Of a stretch of DNA of 31,193 nucleotides, positions 15,780-23,866 are shown piece after piece (positions within the stretch are counted from its first letter, which is position 1; each line of letters starts with the position of its first letter). A program made the position numbers and the translations under genes. The notes beneath the pieces were generated by a model that was given only the letters and a program-made list of their open reading frames with translations, was not told the DNA's origin and did not search any database. The stretch is from the NCBI GenBank assembly GCA_022424815.1, contig JAKMGS010000004.1, positions 1-31,193 on the forward strand, given 5' to 3'. Source of the DNA: Schleiferiaceae bacterium. GTDB taxonomy: Bacteria; Bacteroidota; Bacteroidia; Flavobacteriales; Schleiferiaceae.

Positions 15780-18700
15780 ATGAGAAAAATCGCTTCGAAA
15801 GGATTATTCTTAGCCATCGCCCTCGGCCTTGCTACCGTAGCACAGGCACAATATTCGGGCGTCGTTGTGGATGCCGCCGATAACTCACCGCTACCCGGTG
15901 CAGTAGTCAAAGCGGGTTCAGCTACTGCTATGACAGACATGGACGGCCGATGGTCGTTGGACGTCGCTTCAGGTACAGAACTGACGGCATCCTTTGTTGG
16001 CTATGTCGACAAATCGCTTCTCTTAGGGGAGCAAAAAAACCTAACCATTGCCTTGCGCTATGACAAAGCAGCTTCTACACTTGATGAAGTAGTGGTTGTG
16101 GGTTACGGTACGCAAAAAAAATCTAACGTTACTGGTGCTATTTCTAGCGTGAAGGCTGAAGACCTTGAAGATCTCCAGTTGCCGCGTTTGGAGACTGCGC
16201 TTCAGGGACGTACTTCGGGTGTACAGGTACTTCAGAACTCAGGTCAGCCAGGTGCTGCCTCAGTCGTTCGTATTCGCGGGACGGCTTCTATCAATGGTTC
16301 TAATCCATTATATGTAGTTGATGGAGTAGTGATCGGTGGTGGTATCGACTTCTTGAACCCTGGTGATATCGAAACGATCGAAGTATTGAAAGATGCTGCG
16401 TCGGCGGCTATCTACGGTGCTCGTGGTGCCAACGGGGTAATTATCGTAACCACTAAGAATGGTGCTCGTGCTAAGGGTATGGAGGTTAGCGTTAGTAGCT
16501 ACACCGGCGTCCAAAATGCATGGAAGCAATTGCCAGTACTCAATGCACGCGAGTACGCCACGATTCAAAATGAAATGGCTGCTGCTGCAGGACAATCTAT
16601 TCCGTATCCGGATGCAGCTAGCTATGGCCAAGGTACGAACTGGCAGAGCCATGTGTTCAATCCGAACGCGGTCATGCGCAATACAAACTTTAGCATTTCA
16701 GGTGCTACAGATAAAGGATCTTACTTCTCTTCAGTATCATACTTTGATCAAGAAGGTATTGTGGCTGAAGGCAAATCCAACTTCCAGCGTTTATCGGCTC
16801 GTTTGAATACGGTGACCAAAGCCAACGACCGCTTCACTGTGGGTTGGAATGTGGCCTACACGCACAACGAGAGCCAAAGTGTAGCAGAGAACACGGAATT
16901 TGGCTCGCCACTAGGTCGTGCGTTGAATATGGATCCCATTACTCCTTTGTATGAGACGGATCCAACAGCATTGTCACAAAGCCCGTATACATCAGGCGGT
17001 GTATTGCGTAACAATTTGGTACGTGATGCAGGAGGTATTTATGGTATCTCAAGTCGAGTAACCTCTGAGGTAGTGAACCCAGTGGCGGCTTATTTGATCG
17101 AAAACAACTACGGTTGGTCTGATAAAATAGTCAACAACACCTATGCGGAGTTTGAAATCGTAGAAGGACTGAAGGCGCGTACGAGCATGGGTATTGACCT
17201 AGCATTCTACGGCGGCAACGGATTCCGTCCTTCACACTATTTGAACGCAACGAACCAACTGGACACTAACCTTGTATATAGCAACTTCAACCGTGCCTTT
17301 ACTTGGATTTGGGATCAAACCATTACCTATACTAAGGATGTGGGCGATCACCACTTCGACGGTCTTTTGGGCCACAGTGCACAGGAAGTGAATGGACGTT
17401 ATATAGGCGGTAGCAAACGCGATGTTCCAGTAAACACTTATGACGGTGCCACCATCGACTATGCTCGTAACGTGGAATCACAACAGGTATATGGTGGATA
17501 TTGGGAGCGTTACGCTATCGAATCTTACTTCGGTCGTGTGAACTACGACTACCAAGGCAAATATGTGGCCACGGCCATCATGCGTGCGGATGCTTCTTCA
17601 AACTTCGGTTCGAACTACCGTTGGGGATATTTCCCATCGGTGAGTGCGGGTTGGAACATCCACAAAGAAGATTTCTGGATTTACGATAACGTGAACACCT
17701 TGAAGTTGAAGGCGGGTTACGGTTTGAACGGTAATGATGCGGCAGGTTCATTGGAATATGCTTCTACCATTGTCGGTGGACGTTCGTACACCTTTGGTGC
17801 CAACGAGGTGTTGGTGAACGGTACGGCTCCTGCACAGGTGGCAAACCCAGATTTGCGCTGGGAGAGCGTAAGCCAGTTCAACATCGGTACTGAAATTCGT
17901 GCCTTCGATTGGTTGACGGCCAACGTAGATTTCTTTAACCGTGTGACGAATGATATGAAAACGCGTCCACCACTACCAGATTATATTGGTAATGATGCGC
18001 CGACTGCCAACATTGGTTCTATGTTGAACCGCGGGGTAGATATAGAATTGGGTTATGACAAAACTTACACTCCTGATTTCCGTTTCTCGGCGAGCGCGAA
18101 CGTGAGCTTCTTGAAGAACGAAGTGGTGTTGTTGGGTAACGAAAGTGGTTACTTGCCAGGTCAGCAGTGGGGTCCACAAGGTTTGGAGATCACCCGTATT
18201 ACAGAGGGTTTGCCTATTGGTTACTTCTATGGTTATCAGACCGACGGTATTTTCCAATCCATGGATGATGTGTATGCACACACAGGCGGTGAAGCGGGTG
18301 ATACCTTGCAGCTGGGTGCAGTTCCTGGAGATTTCAAGTTTGTGGATGTGAATGGCGACGGTGAAATCACAGCAGATGACAGAACCTTTATTGGCAACCC
18401 AACGCCAGATATGACTGCGGGTATTACCATTGATATGCAATACAAGAATTGGGACCTAAACCTCTTTGGACAAGGGGTATGGGGTAACCAAATCTACAAC
18501 GCGACTCGTCGCTACGATTTGCCCACAGCAAATATGCACGGCTCAGCGCTGGATCGCTGGACGGGTCCTGGTACGAGTAATACTTCCCCTCGTTTGACCT
18601 ATCAGGATGACAACATGAACTTTTCACGTAGCTCTGATTTCTACGTGGAAGATGGAAGCTTCTTCCGCATCAAGAACCTTCAGATTGGTTACAATATTGG

Positions 18701-18884
18701 AGGCGAAGCAGCGGATCGATTGATGTTGCGCAAAATGCGCATCTACTATGCTGGGACGAACTTGTTCACCTTCACTAAATACTCTGGTTTCGATCCAGAG
18801 ATCGGCGCAGGTTTCGGTGTGGATCGCGGGATTTACCCACAGGCTCGTGTACACAGCATTGGTTTAAATATCACTTTCAAATAA
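15780..18884 (+). CDS. susC: SusC/RagA-type TonB-dependent outer-membrane receptor
   Basis: The 1034-residue protein has a signal peptide (cleavage after about AQA, residue 23). A carboxypeptidase-D regulatory-like domain follows (about 25-95: SGVVVDAADNSPLPGA, FVGYVDKS). A TonB-box-like DEVVVVGYGTQKKSNVTGA lies at 102-120, then a plug domain (PLYVVDGVVIGG, IETIEVLKDAASAAIYGARG) and a long beta-barrel ending ...GLNITFK with a terminal aromatic pair. SusC forms the barrel of a pedal-bin importer with SusD as the lid, taking up oligosaccharides across the outer membrane. It is the first gene of the PUL and starts 163 bases after hslR; susD starts 9 bases after it. The adjacent GH16 enzyme suggests a beta-1,3-glucan substrate. 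Confidence 0.95.
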   Translation: MRKIASKGLFLAIALGLATVAQAQYSGVVVDAADNSPLPGAVVKAGSATAMTDMDGRWSLDVASGTELTASFVGYVDKSLLLGEQKNLTIALRYDKAASTLDEVVVVGYGTQKKSNVTGAISSVKAEDLEDLQLPRLETALQGRTSGVQVLQNSGQPGAASVVRIRGTASINGSNPLYVVDGVVIGGGIDFLNPGDIETIEVLKDAASAAIYGARGANGVIIVTTKNGARAKGMEVSVSSYTGVQNAWKQLPVLNAREYATIQNEMAAAAGQSIPYPDAASYGQGTNWQSHVFNPNAVMRNTNFSISGATDKGSYFSSVSYFDQEGIVAEGKSNFQRLSARLNTVTKANDRFTVGWNVAYTHNESQSVAENTEFGSPLGRALNMDPITPLYETDPTALSQSPYTSGGVLRNNLVRDAGGIYGISSRVTSEVVNPVAAYLIENNYGWSDKIVNNTYAEFEIVEGLKARTSMGIDLAFYGGNGFRPSHYLNATNQLDTNLVYSNFNRAFTWIWDQTITYTKDVGDHHFDGLLGHSAQEVNGRYIGGSKRDVPVNTYDGATIDYARNVESQQVYGGYWERYAIESYFGRVNYDYQGKYVATAIMRADASSNFGSNYRWGYFPSVSAGWNIHKEDFWIYDNVNTLKLKAGYGLNGNDAAGSLEYASTIVGGRSYTFGANEVLVNGTAPAQVANPDLRWESVSQFNIGTEIRAFDWLTANVDFFNRVTNDMKTRPPLPDYIGNDAPTANIGSMLNRGVDIELGYDKTYTPDFRFSASANVSFLKNEVVLLGNESGYLPGQQWGPQGLEITRITEGLPIGYFYGYQTDGIFQSMDDVYAHTGGEAGDTLQLGAVPGDFKFVDVNGDGEITADDRTFIGNPTPDMTAGITIDMQYKNWDLNLFGQGVWGNQIYNATRRYDLPTANMHGSALDRWTGPGTSNTSPRLTYQDDNMNFSRSSDFYVEDGSFFRIKNLQIGYNIGGEAADRLMLRKMRIYYAGTNLFTFTKYSGFDPEIGAGFGVDRGIYPQARVHSIGLNITFK

Positions 18885-18893
18885 TTAGGAAAG

Positions 18894-20399
18894 ATGAAGA
18901 ATACAGTTAAAACTACAATGAGATCAATGCTTGCCATAGCGGCGGCGGTACTCCTTACCGTAGGATGTTCAAAAGACTTCTTGAACACCAAGCCCGTAGG
19001 TCGCGATCTTGAAATCAACTATTACCAAACTCAAGCACAAGCATTCGAAGCATTGGTGAGCGTTTATGATGTGCTCCAGTGGAACGATCAGTACGGATTT
19101 ACTATGTACAGATTCTTGATGAATGTTGCTTCTGATGATACCTATGCCGGTGGTTCAGATGCTTCAGATCAGCCATCTTGGGTAGCGACCAATAACTTCT
19201 CTTGGACACCAAACTTGGGTCCGCAGGCAGGTTTTTGGCGTAAGAACTACAAGGGAATCTACCGTGCAAACTTGTTTTTGGAGAAAATTGACGGTATCGA
19301 TGATGCTTCGGTAGCCTTCAAAACAAGAACGAAAGCAGAGGTACACTTCTTGCGTGCGAAATTCTACTTTGATCTAGTTCGCTCATTTGGCAATGCTCCA
19401 TTGATTACAAATACCTTGGATCCTTCTGAATATTATACCATTAATCAACAGGGCCCAGAAGTAATCTATCCATTTATTGTTGCAGAGCTAGAAGCGGCGA
19501 TACCGGACCTGCCTACTACAGTATCTAGCACAGAGCTGGGTCGTGTAACTAAAGGAGCTGCCCAAGCATTGTTGGCTAGAGTGTACCTTCAAATGGATGA
19601 TGAGGACAATATGGCGGATGTAGCTTCCTTATGTGAAGAAGTCATCAACTCTGCCGTGTATTCATTGTTGCCGAACTATGGCGACATTTTTACCAAGGCC
19701 GGTGAGTGGGGTTCGGAAAGTGTTTTCGAAATCACTTACTCTGAGAACTCAACCAGTGATTGGGGACGTTTCGGCTCAGGTCATAGCGAAGGTAATGTTG
19801 GGGTCCAATTCTGTGGAATGCGCGACTACAATGGTCCAGACTACTCACCAGGTTGGGGTTTCTGCCCAATCACGGAAGACCTAGAGGCATTCATGGATGG
19901 TGATCCACGCTACCAGTACACCATCATTGATGCGGATAATATCTCAGGTGCGGAATATTCACCAGGTTACCAAAACACGGGCTTCTTTATGAAGAAATAC
20001 GCTCCTTTGGCGGGTAACTTCCCACCAGATGGTGAGCCTGCGCTGAACTGGGGTAACAACGTCCGCGAGATTCGTTACGCCGATGTCCTCTTGATGGCAG
20101 CCGAAGGTTTGGTGCGCAGCGGTGGCTCTGAAGCTCAGGCACGTAGCTACTTGAATCAAGTGCGTTCTCGCGTAGGCATCCAAGGTCTCGGATCTTCAGG
20201 CAGCCAATTGCTCGAAGACATTTACAACGAGCGTAGAATGGAATTGGCCACAGAAGGGCACCGCTACTTTGATTTGATCAGAACAGGAAAGGCAGCTAAT
20301 GTGTTGACTGGATGGCAAGCTCACAACCAATACCTACCTATTCCTCAAAATGAAATAGATGCCTCACAAGGCGCATTAACCCAAAACACTGGATACTAA
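18894..20399 (+). CDS. susD: SusD/RagB-type glycan-binding outer-membrane lipoprotein
   Basis: The 501-residue lipoprotein has its acylated Cys at 25 (LLTVGCSKDFLNTKP; the FLNTKP tail is a SusD-family hallmark). TPR-like helical segments follow (AEVHFLRAKFYFDLVRSFG, TKGAAQALLARVYLQM). Near the C-terminus are REIRYADVLLMAAEGLVRSG and NERRMELATEGHRYFDLIRTG, both typical of SusD. It binds oligosaccharide at the cell surface and closes the SusC barrel. It starts 9 bases after susC, and its stop codon overlaps the next ATG by one base (TAATG), so the lipoprotein downstream is translationally coupled. Confidence 0.95.
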   Translation: MKNTVKTTMRSMLAIAAAVLLTVGCSKDFLNTKPVGRDLEINYYQTQAQAFEALVSVYDVLQWNDQYGFTMYRFLMNVASDDTYAGGSDASDQPSWVATNNFSWTPNLGPQAGFWRKNYKGIYRANLFLEKIDGIDDASVAFKTRTKAEVHFLRAKFYFDLVRSFGNAPLITNTLDPSEYYTINQQGPEVIYPFIVAELEAAIPDLPTTVSSTELGRVTKGAAQALLARVYLQMDDEDNMADVASLCEEVINSAVYSLLPNYGDIFTKAGEWGSESVFEITYSENSTSDWGRFGSGHSEGNVGVQFCGMRDYNGPDYSPGWGFCPITEDLEAFMDGDPRYQYTIIDADNISGAEYSPGYQNTGFFMKKYAPLAGNFPPDGEPALNWGNNVREIRYADVLLMAAEGLVRSGGSEAQARSYLNQVRSRVGIQGLGSSGSQLLEDIYNERRMELATEGHRYFDLIRTGKAANVLTGWQAHNQYLPIPQNEIDASQGALTQNTGY

Positions 20400-21280
20400 T
20401 GAAAGCGTTTAAACTATTCTCAGTATTGGCCGCTACGGCGGCGTTAGTAGCATGCGAGCCTTCCGTACCTGGAAAAACGGAACTAGGACCTCTTCCAACC
20501 GCGGACTACACGATGACCTACATCGATTCCAACAACATTCAATTGACCAGCGTCAATAGCGGAGACCCATTCTTATTCCAATGGGATATCGAGGGTGTGG
20601 GCACTTTTGAAGGAGAGCAAGCAGATGTGTTCATTCCAAAAATTGGGGTGTATGATATCAAGCATTCTGTCTTTAACCAAGGCGGTCATGCGACTGCCGA
20701 AGGTCAGGTAGAAATTTTCAAGGATGCAGATTTCATTTGTGCGGGTGCCGCGGAATTCTTGACTGATTGTACGGACCGAACTTGGAAGCTCGCACCACAA
20801 GCGGGTTCTCTATGGGTAGGGCCGCCTGATGCTTCCAGCACTTGGTGGGCTATTGGCGGTACTGCAGCTACAGACCGTCCTTGTGCATACGATGACGAGT
20901 GGACTTTCAACTCTGAAGGTGATATGATCTACGATACGCAAGGCGATATCTGGGCAGAAACCTACATGGGTGTAGCGACAGATGGCTGTCAGCCAGAGAC
21001 TGTACTTACAGGACCGAAGGCGGCATGGGCAAGCGGTACACACGGCTTCGAAATCATTCCTGGCGGTGGACCAAATGGCGAGGACCAAATTCAAGTAAGC
21101 GGCATGGGTGGCTTTATCGGTCTTCCGAAGGCGGCTAACACGGGTGAGGTAAGTTCCCCGGTAGCATCGATCACTTATGACATTTTGAGCATGACCGACG
21201 ACGGTACGGCTCGTTACATGGAGGTTCAGTGTAATTGTACGTCGCTATTGTGGCGCTTCACCTTGTACTCAGAACTATAA
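20399..21280 (+). CDS. PKD-like PUL surface lipoprotein, probable glycan-binding protein
   Basis: The 293-residue lipoprotein has a lipobox ending ALVAC (Cys19). Residues about 35-110 look like a PKD/Ig-like fold (FLFQWDIEGVGTFEG, KIGVYDIKHSVFNQGGHAT). The C-terminal half is rich in Trp and Cys and has WKLAPQAGSLWVGPP, DDEWTFNSEGDMIYDTQGD and paired cysteines, resembling a lipocalin-like or carbohydrate-binding sandwich. No catalytic motif was found. It occupies the SusE/SusF-type position: it overlaps susD by one base, and its own stop overlaps the GH16 start by one base. Genes of this kind commonly sit between SusD and GH16 in laminarin loci, which suggests surface glycan binding. The exact family name is not certain. 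Confidence 0.72.
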   Translation: MKAFKLFSVLAATAALVACEPSVPGKTELGPLPTADYTMTYIDSNNIQLTSVNSGDPFLFQWDIEGVGTFEGEQADVFIPKIGVYDIKHSVFNQGGHATAEGQVEIFKDADFICAGAAEFLTDCTDRTWKLAPQAGSLWVGPPDASSTWWAIGGTAATDRPCAYDDEWTFNSEGDMIYDTQGDIWAETYMGVATDGCQPETVLTGPKAAWASGTHGFEIIPGGGPNGEDQIQVSGMGGFIGLPKAANTGEVSSPVASITYDILSMTDDGTARYMEVQCNCTSLLWRFTLYSEL

Positions 21281-22434
21281 TGCATATCAAAACAGGTTAT
21301 ATCCTTTCTATGTTGGCTTTGGGGGTATTCACGTCATGTGAAACCGCCGAAGTTCCACGTCTCATGGGTAGTGATGTAGTGATCGCTGAAGGCAACACTA
21401 CCTATACCTATGAGTATGAAATAGCCTTGGATCAACCCGCCCCAAAAACTCTAAGTTTCGACTACACCACTACTGAACTCACTGCACTAGAAGGAGAGGA
21501 CTTCACCGCTTCTTCAGGTACCGTGACCATCGAGAAAGGTGAGTCAACTGCGATTATTCCTATCCAAATTCTTGGGGATGAGGACGCAGAACAAAGTGAG
21601 AATTTTTGGATTGCCTACCAGAATGGTGAGAATGTTAGTATTCCGAACCCATTCAACGCTATCACGCTGGAAAACGATGATAATTCCTACAATCAATCGG
21701 ACTCAGGTTATACCACTCCGCTCTCGTACCCAGGCTTCACATTGGTTTGGGCGGACGAGTTCGATGGCGCACAACTCAACACATCAGATTGGAATTACGA
21801 GACTGGTGCGAGCGGATGGGGAAATCAGGAAAGTCAGTATTACCGTTCTGGTACGTCCAATTGTGTAGTCAATGACGGTTATCTCATCATTTCAGCAAAA
21901 CAAGAGAATTATTCAGGCGCGCCCTTTACTTCGGCTCGAATCACAACACAAAACAAGCAATCGTTCAAATACGGACGCATCGATATTCGTGCGCGCCTGC
22001 CTTTTGGACAAGGGCTGTGGCCTGCATTATGGATGTTAGGCGATAATATCACCACGGTTGGCTGGCCTTCTTGTGGTGAGCTTGATATCATGGAGTTGAT
22101 TGGCGGCGATGGTGTAAACGATCGTACTGTTCACGGTACTGCGCACTGGAATGCCGGTGGTCAGGCGAGTCATACAGGAAGTAAGTCTTTACCCGATGGC
22201 AAGTTTGCTGACCAGTTCCATGTGTTCTCAATGATTTGGGACCAAGGATCGATCAAATGGTACGTAGACGATGTCTTGTACCACAACCTTAACATTTCGT
22301 CGTTGTCGGCGTTCCACGAAAAACACTTCTTCATCTTTAACATAGCTGTAGAAGGAGATTGGCCGGGACCAATTAATTCATCCACCATCTTCCCGCAATT
22401 CATGGCGGTGGATTATGTACGTGTATTTCAATAA
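21280..22434 (+). CDS. GH16 beta-glucanase (laminarinase-type) lipoprotein with Calx-beta domain
   Basis: The 384-residue lipoprotein (lipobox VFTSC, Cys20) starts at the ATG at 21280, which overlaps the preceding stop (TAATG). An earlier in-frame ATG at 21235 would lie inside the previous gene and hide the signal peptide. Residues about 25-125 form a Calx-beta-like module (ALEGEDFTASSGTVTIEKGE, DEDAEQSENFWI). The GH16 domain follows from about 140 (LVWADEFDG, WGNQESQYY, GLWPALWMLG). It carries the ExDxxE active site GELDIMELIG with nucleophile Glu267, Asp269 and acid/base Glu272. The surrounding WPSCGELDIME and TVHGTAHW are those of endo-beta-1,3(4)-glucanases. It would cut laminarin at the cell surface into pieces for SusCD. 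Confidence 0.93.
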   Translation: MHIKTGYILSMLALGVFTSCETAEVPRLMGSDVVIAEGNTTYTYEYEIALDQPAPKTLSFDYTTTELTALEGEDFTASSGTVTIEKGESTAIIPIQILGDEDAEQSENFWIAYQNGENVSIPNPFNAITLENDDNSYNQSDSGYTTPLSYPGFTLVWADEFDGAQLNTSDWNYETGASGWGNQESQYYRSGTSNCVVNDGYLIISAKQENYSGAPFTSARITTQNKQSFKYGRIDIRARLPFGQGLWPALWMLGDNITTVGWPSCGELDIMELIGGDGVNDRTVHGTAHWNAGGQASHTGSKSLPDGKFADQFHVFSMIWDQGSIKWYVDDVLYHNLNISSLSAFHEKHFFIFNIAVEGDWPGPINSSTIFPQFMAVDYVRVFQ

Positions 22435-22451
22435 TTACTAACCATAAATAA

Positions 22452-23798
22452 ATGCTTAACATGAAAAAAATCTACGCTTTATTAATGTTGTGCTTGCCTA
22501 TGTTAGGTTTCGCACAAAAGGATGTCACGTTTATCGTTGACATGCGCGGATACACTGGTTCTTACAACGGTGTATATGTAAACGGGGACTACAACAACTG
22601 GTGTGGTTCTTGTAACCCAATGTCTGACCCAGAAGGGGACAGCGTTTGGACGGCAACTCTTCCATTGACTTCTGACTCTATCGAGTACAAGTTTACTTTG
22701 GACGGTTGGACAGGTCAAGAGAACTTGACTTCTGGTACTTCTTGTACTAAGACTACTGGTGCCTACACAAACCGTTTTGCGGTATTGAACGGCGATACTA
22801 TTCTTCCAGGTGTTGCTTGGGAATCATGTGCTGCTTTGCCAGGCCAAGTGTACATGACGATTCAAGTGAACATGTCTTACACTGCGGTTGATACTACAGG
22901 TGTATGGTTGGCTGGTGGTACTGGATTCGCTACTCCAGGGGTAAACCAAATGTACCCTATCGGTGATTCTGTATACTCTAAGACCCTAGCTGCTGATACA
23001 GGTTTCTACAGCATGTTTACGTTCCTTTCTTCAAACGATCCAGGATGGGGTTCCAAGGAAAACATCGTAGGTAAGCCTTGTGCTGCTGGTCAATGGAGCG
23101 ATCGTGATATGGTTGGATATAGCGCTACTATGGGCTTGATGTCAGACTTCCACTACCGTACATGTTTCGGTGAGTGTACTACGGACGGTACTTGTCCTGT
23201 TCCTGCGACTCCTGTGAACGTAACGTTACAGAGCGACCGTTCAAACAGCCCTGCCTTTACTACGGCATACGTTTCTGGTACTATGAACGGCTGGAGTGGT
23301 AATGCAAACCAAATGACTGATGCTGATGGCGACGGTGTATACGACGTGACACTTTCTCTAATGCCAGGGTCTTACGAGTTCAAGTTCACGGCTGATGATT
23401 GGGCGATCCAAGAAAACTTTGATCCAACAACTGCAGATTCTGTATGTACATTGACAACAGGTAGCTTCACGAACCGTTACATTACGATCGGTCAAGCTGA
23501 TACTACATTGGATGTACAATGTTGGGAAGAGTGTGGTCCATGTGCGGGTATCGGTGTAGAAGAGTTTGAAACAGAATTCTCTGTGAAGCCAAACCCAGCA
23601 TCAGACCTTCTGATCATCGAAAACGCTACAGGTACTCGTTCAACAGTAGTGATGTACAACATCACAGGTGCGAAAGTATTGGAGCAAAGCTTCGATGCTG
23701 AAGCTCGTCTTGACGTTGCGGCAATGCCACGTGGTATGTACATCGTACGTATTCAAAACGGCTCTACTGAATCAGTAGTACGCGTTGCTTTGAAATAA
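22452..23798 (+). CDS. Secreted three-module protein with T9SS sorting domain, probable glycan binder
   Basis: The 448-residue protein has a signal peptide (MKKIYALLMLCLPMLGFAQ; an ATG at 22461 is an equally good start). It then has three similar beta-sandwich modules of about 110-120 residues. Modules 1 and 3 share a VxxDYNNW/GTMNGWSG strand, a DPEGDSVW/DADGDGVYDVTL strand, YEFKFTxDxW and xQEN, followed by a Cys and TTGxxTNR. Module 2 keeps GWGSKEN and paired cysteines but is more divergent. These resemble CBM48/CBM20-like E-set domains. The last 75 residues (SVKPNPASDLLIIENA, GMYIVRIQNG, SVVRVALK) are a type A T9SS sorting domain. No catalytic residues are evident. The codons are strongly biased to GCT, GGT and ACT, suggesting high expression. 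It is the last gene of the susC operon, 17 bases after GH16. Confidence 0.82.
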   Translation: MLNMKKIYALLMLCLPMLGFAQKDVTFIVDMRGYTGSYNGVYVNGDYNNWCGSCNPMSDPEGDSVWTATLPLTSDSIEYKFTLDGWTGQENLTSGTSCTKTTGAYTNRFAVLNGDTILPGVAWESCAALPGQVYMTIQVNMSYTAVDTTGVWLAGGTGFATPGVNQMYPIGDSVYSKTLAADTGFYSMFTFLSSNDPGWGSKENIVGKPCAAGQWSDRDMVGYSATMGLMSDFHYRTCFGECTTDGTCPVPATPVNVTLQSDRSNSPAFTTAYVSGTMNGWSGNANQMTDADGDGVYDVTLSLMPGSYEFKFTADDWAIQENFDPTTADSVCTLTTGSFTNRYITIGQADTTLDVQCWEECGPCAGIGVEEFETEFSVKPNPASDLLIIENATGTRSTVVMYNITGAKVLEQSFDAEARLDVAAMPRGMYIVRIQNGSTESVVRVALK

Positions 23799-23822
23799 TG
23801 CTTACAATTGGTTAGTAAGTAT

Positions 23823-23850
23823 AGGGGGCCCCATTAGGGGTCCCTTTTTT
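23823..23850 (+). terminator. Rho-independent terminator of the PUL operon
   Basis: The strand reads AGGGGGCCCC, loop ATTA, GGGGTCCCTT, then a run of T. The 10-pair stem includes two G-T wobbles. It lies 25 bases past the last PUL gene and 17 bases before the regulator ATG, so the regulator is expressed either by read-through or from a promoter in this short gap. Confidence 0.85.
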
Positions 23851-23866
23851 ATTGTATTTTACCGCT

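Noticed and set aside
21235..21280. Upstream ATG for the GH16 gene
   Set aside because: It would overlap the preceding gene by 46 bases and place extra residues ahead of a good lipoprotein signal; the TAATG overlap at 21278-21282 is the natural start.
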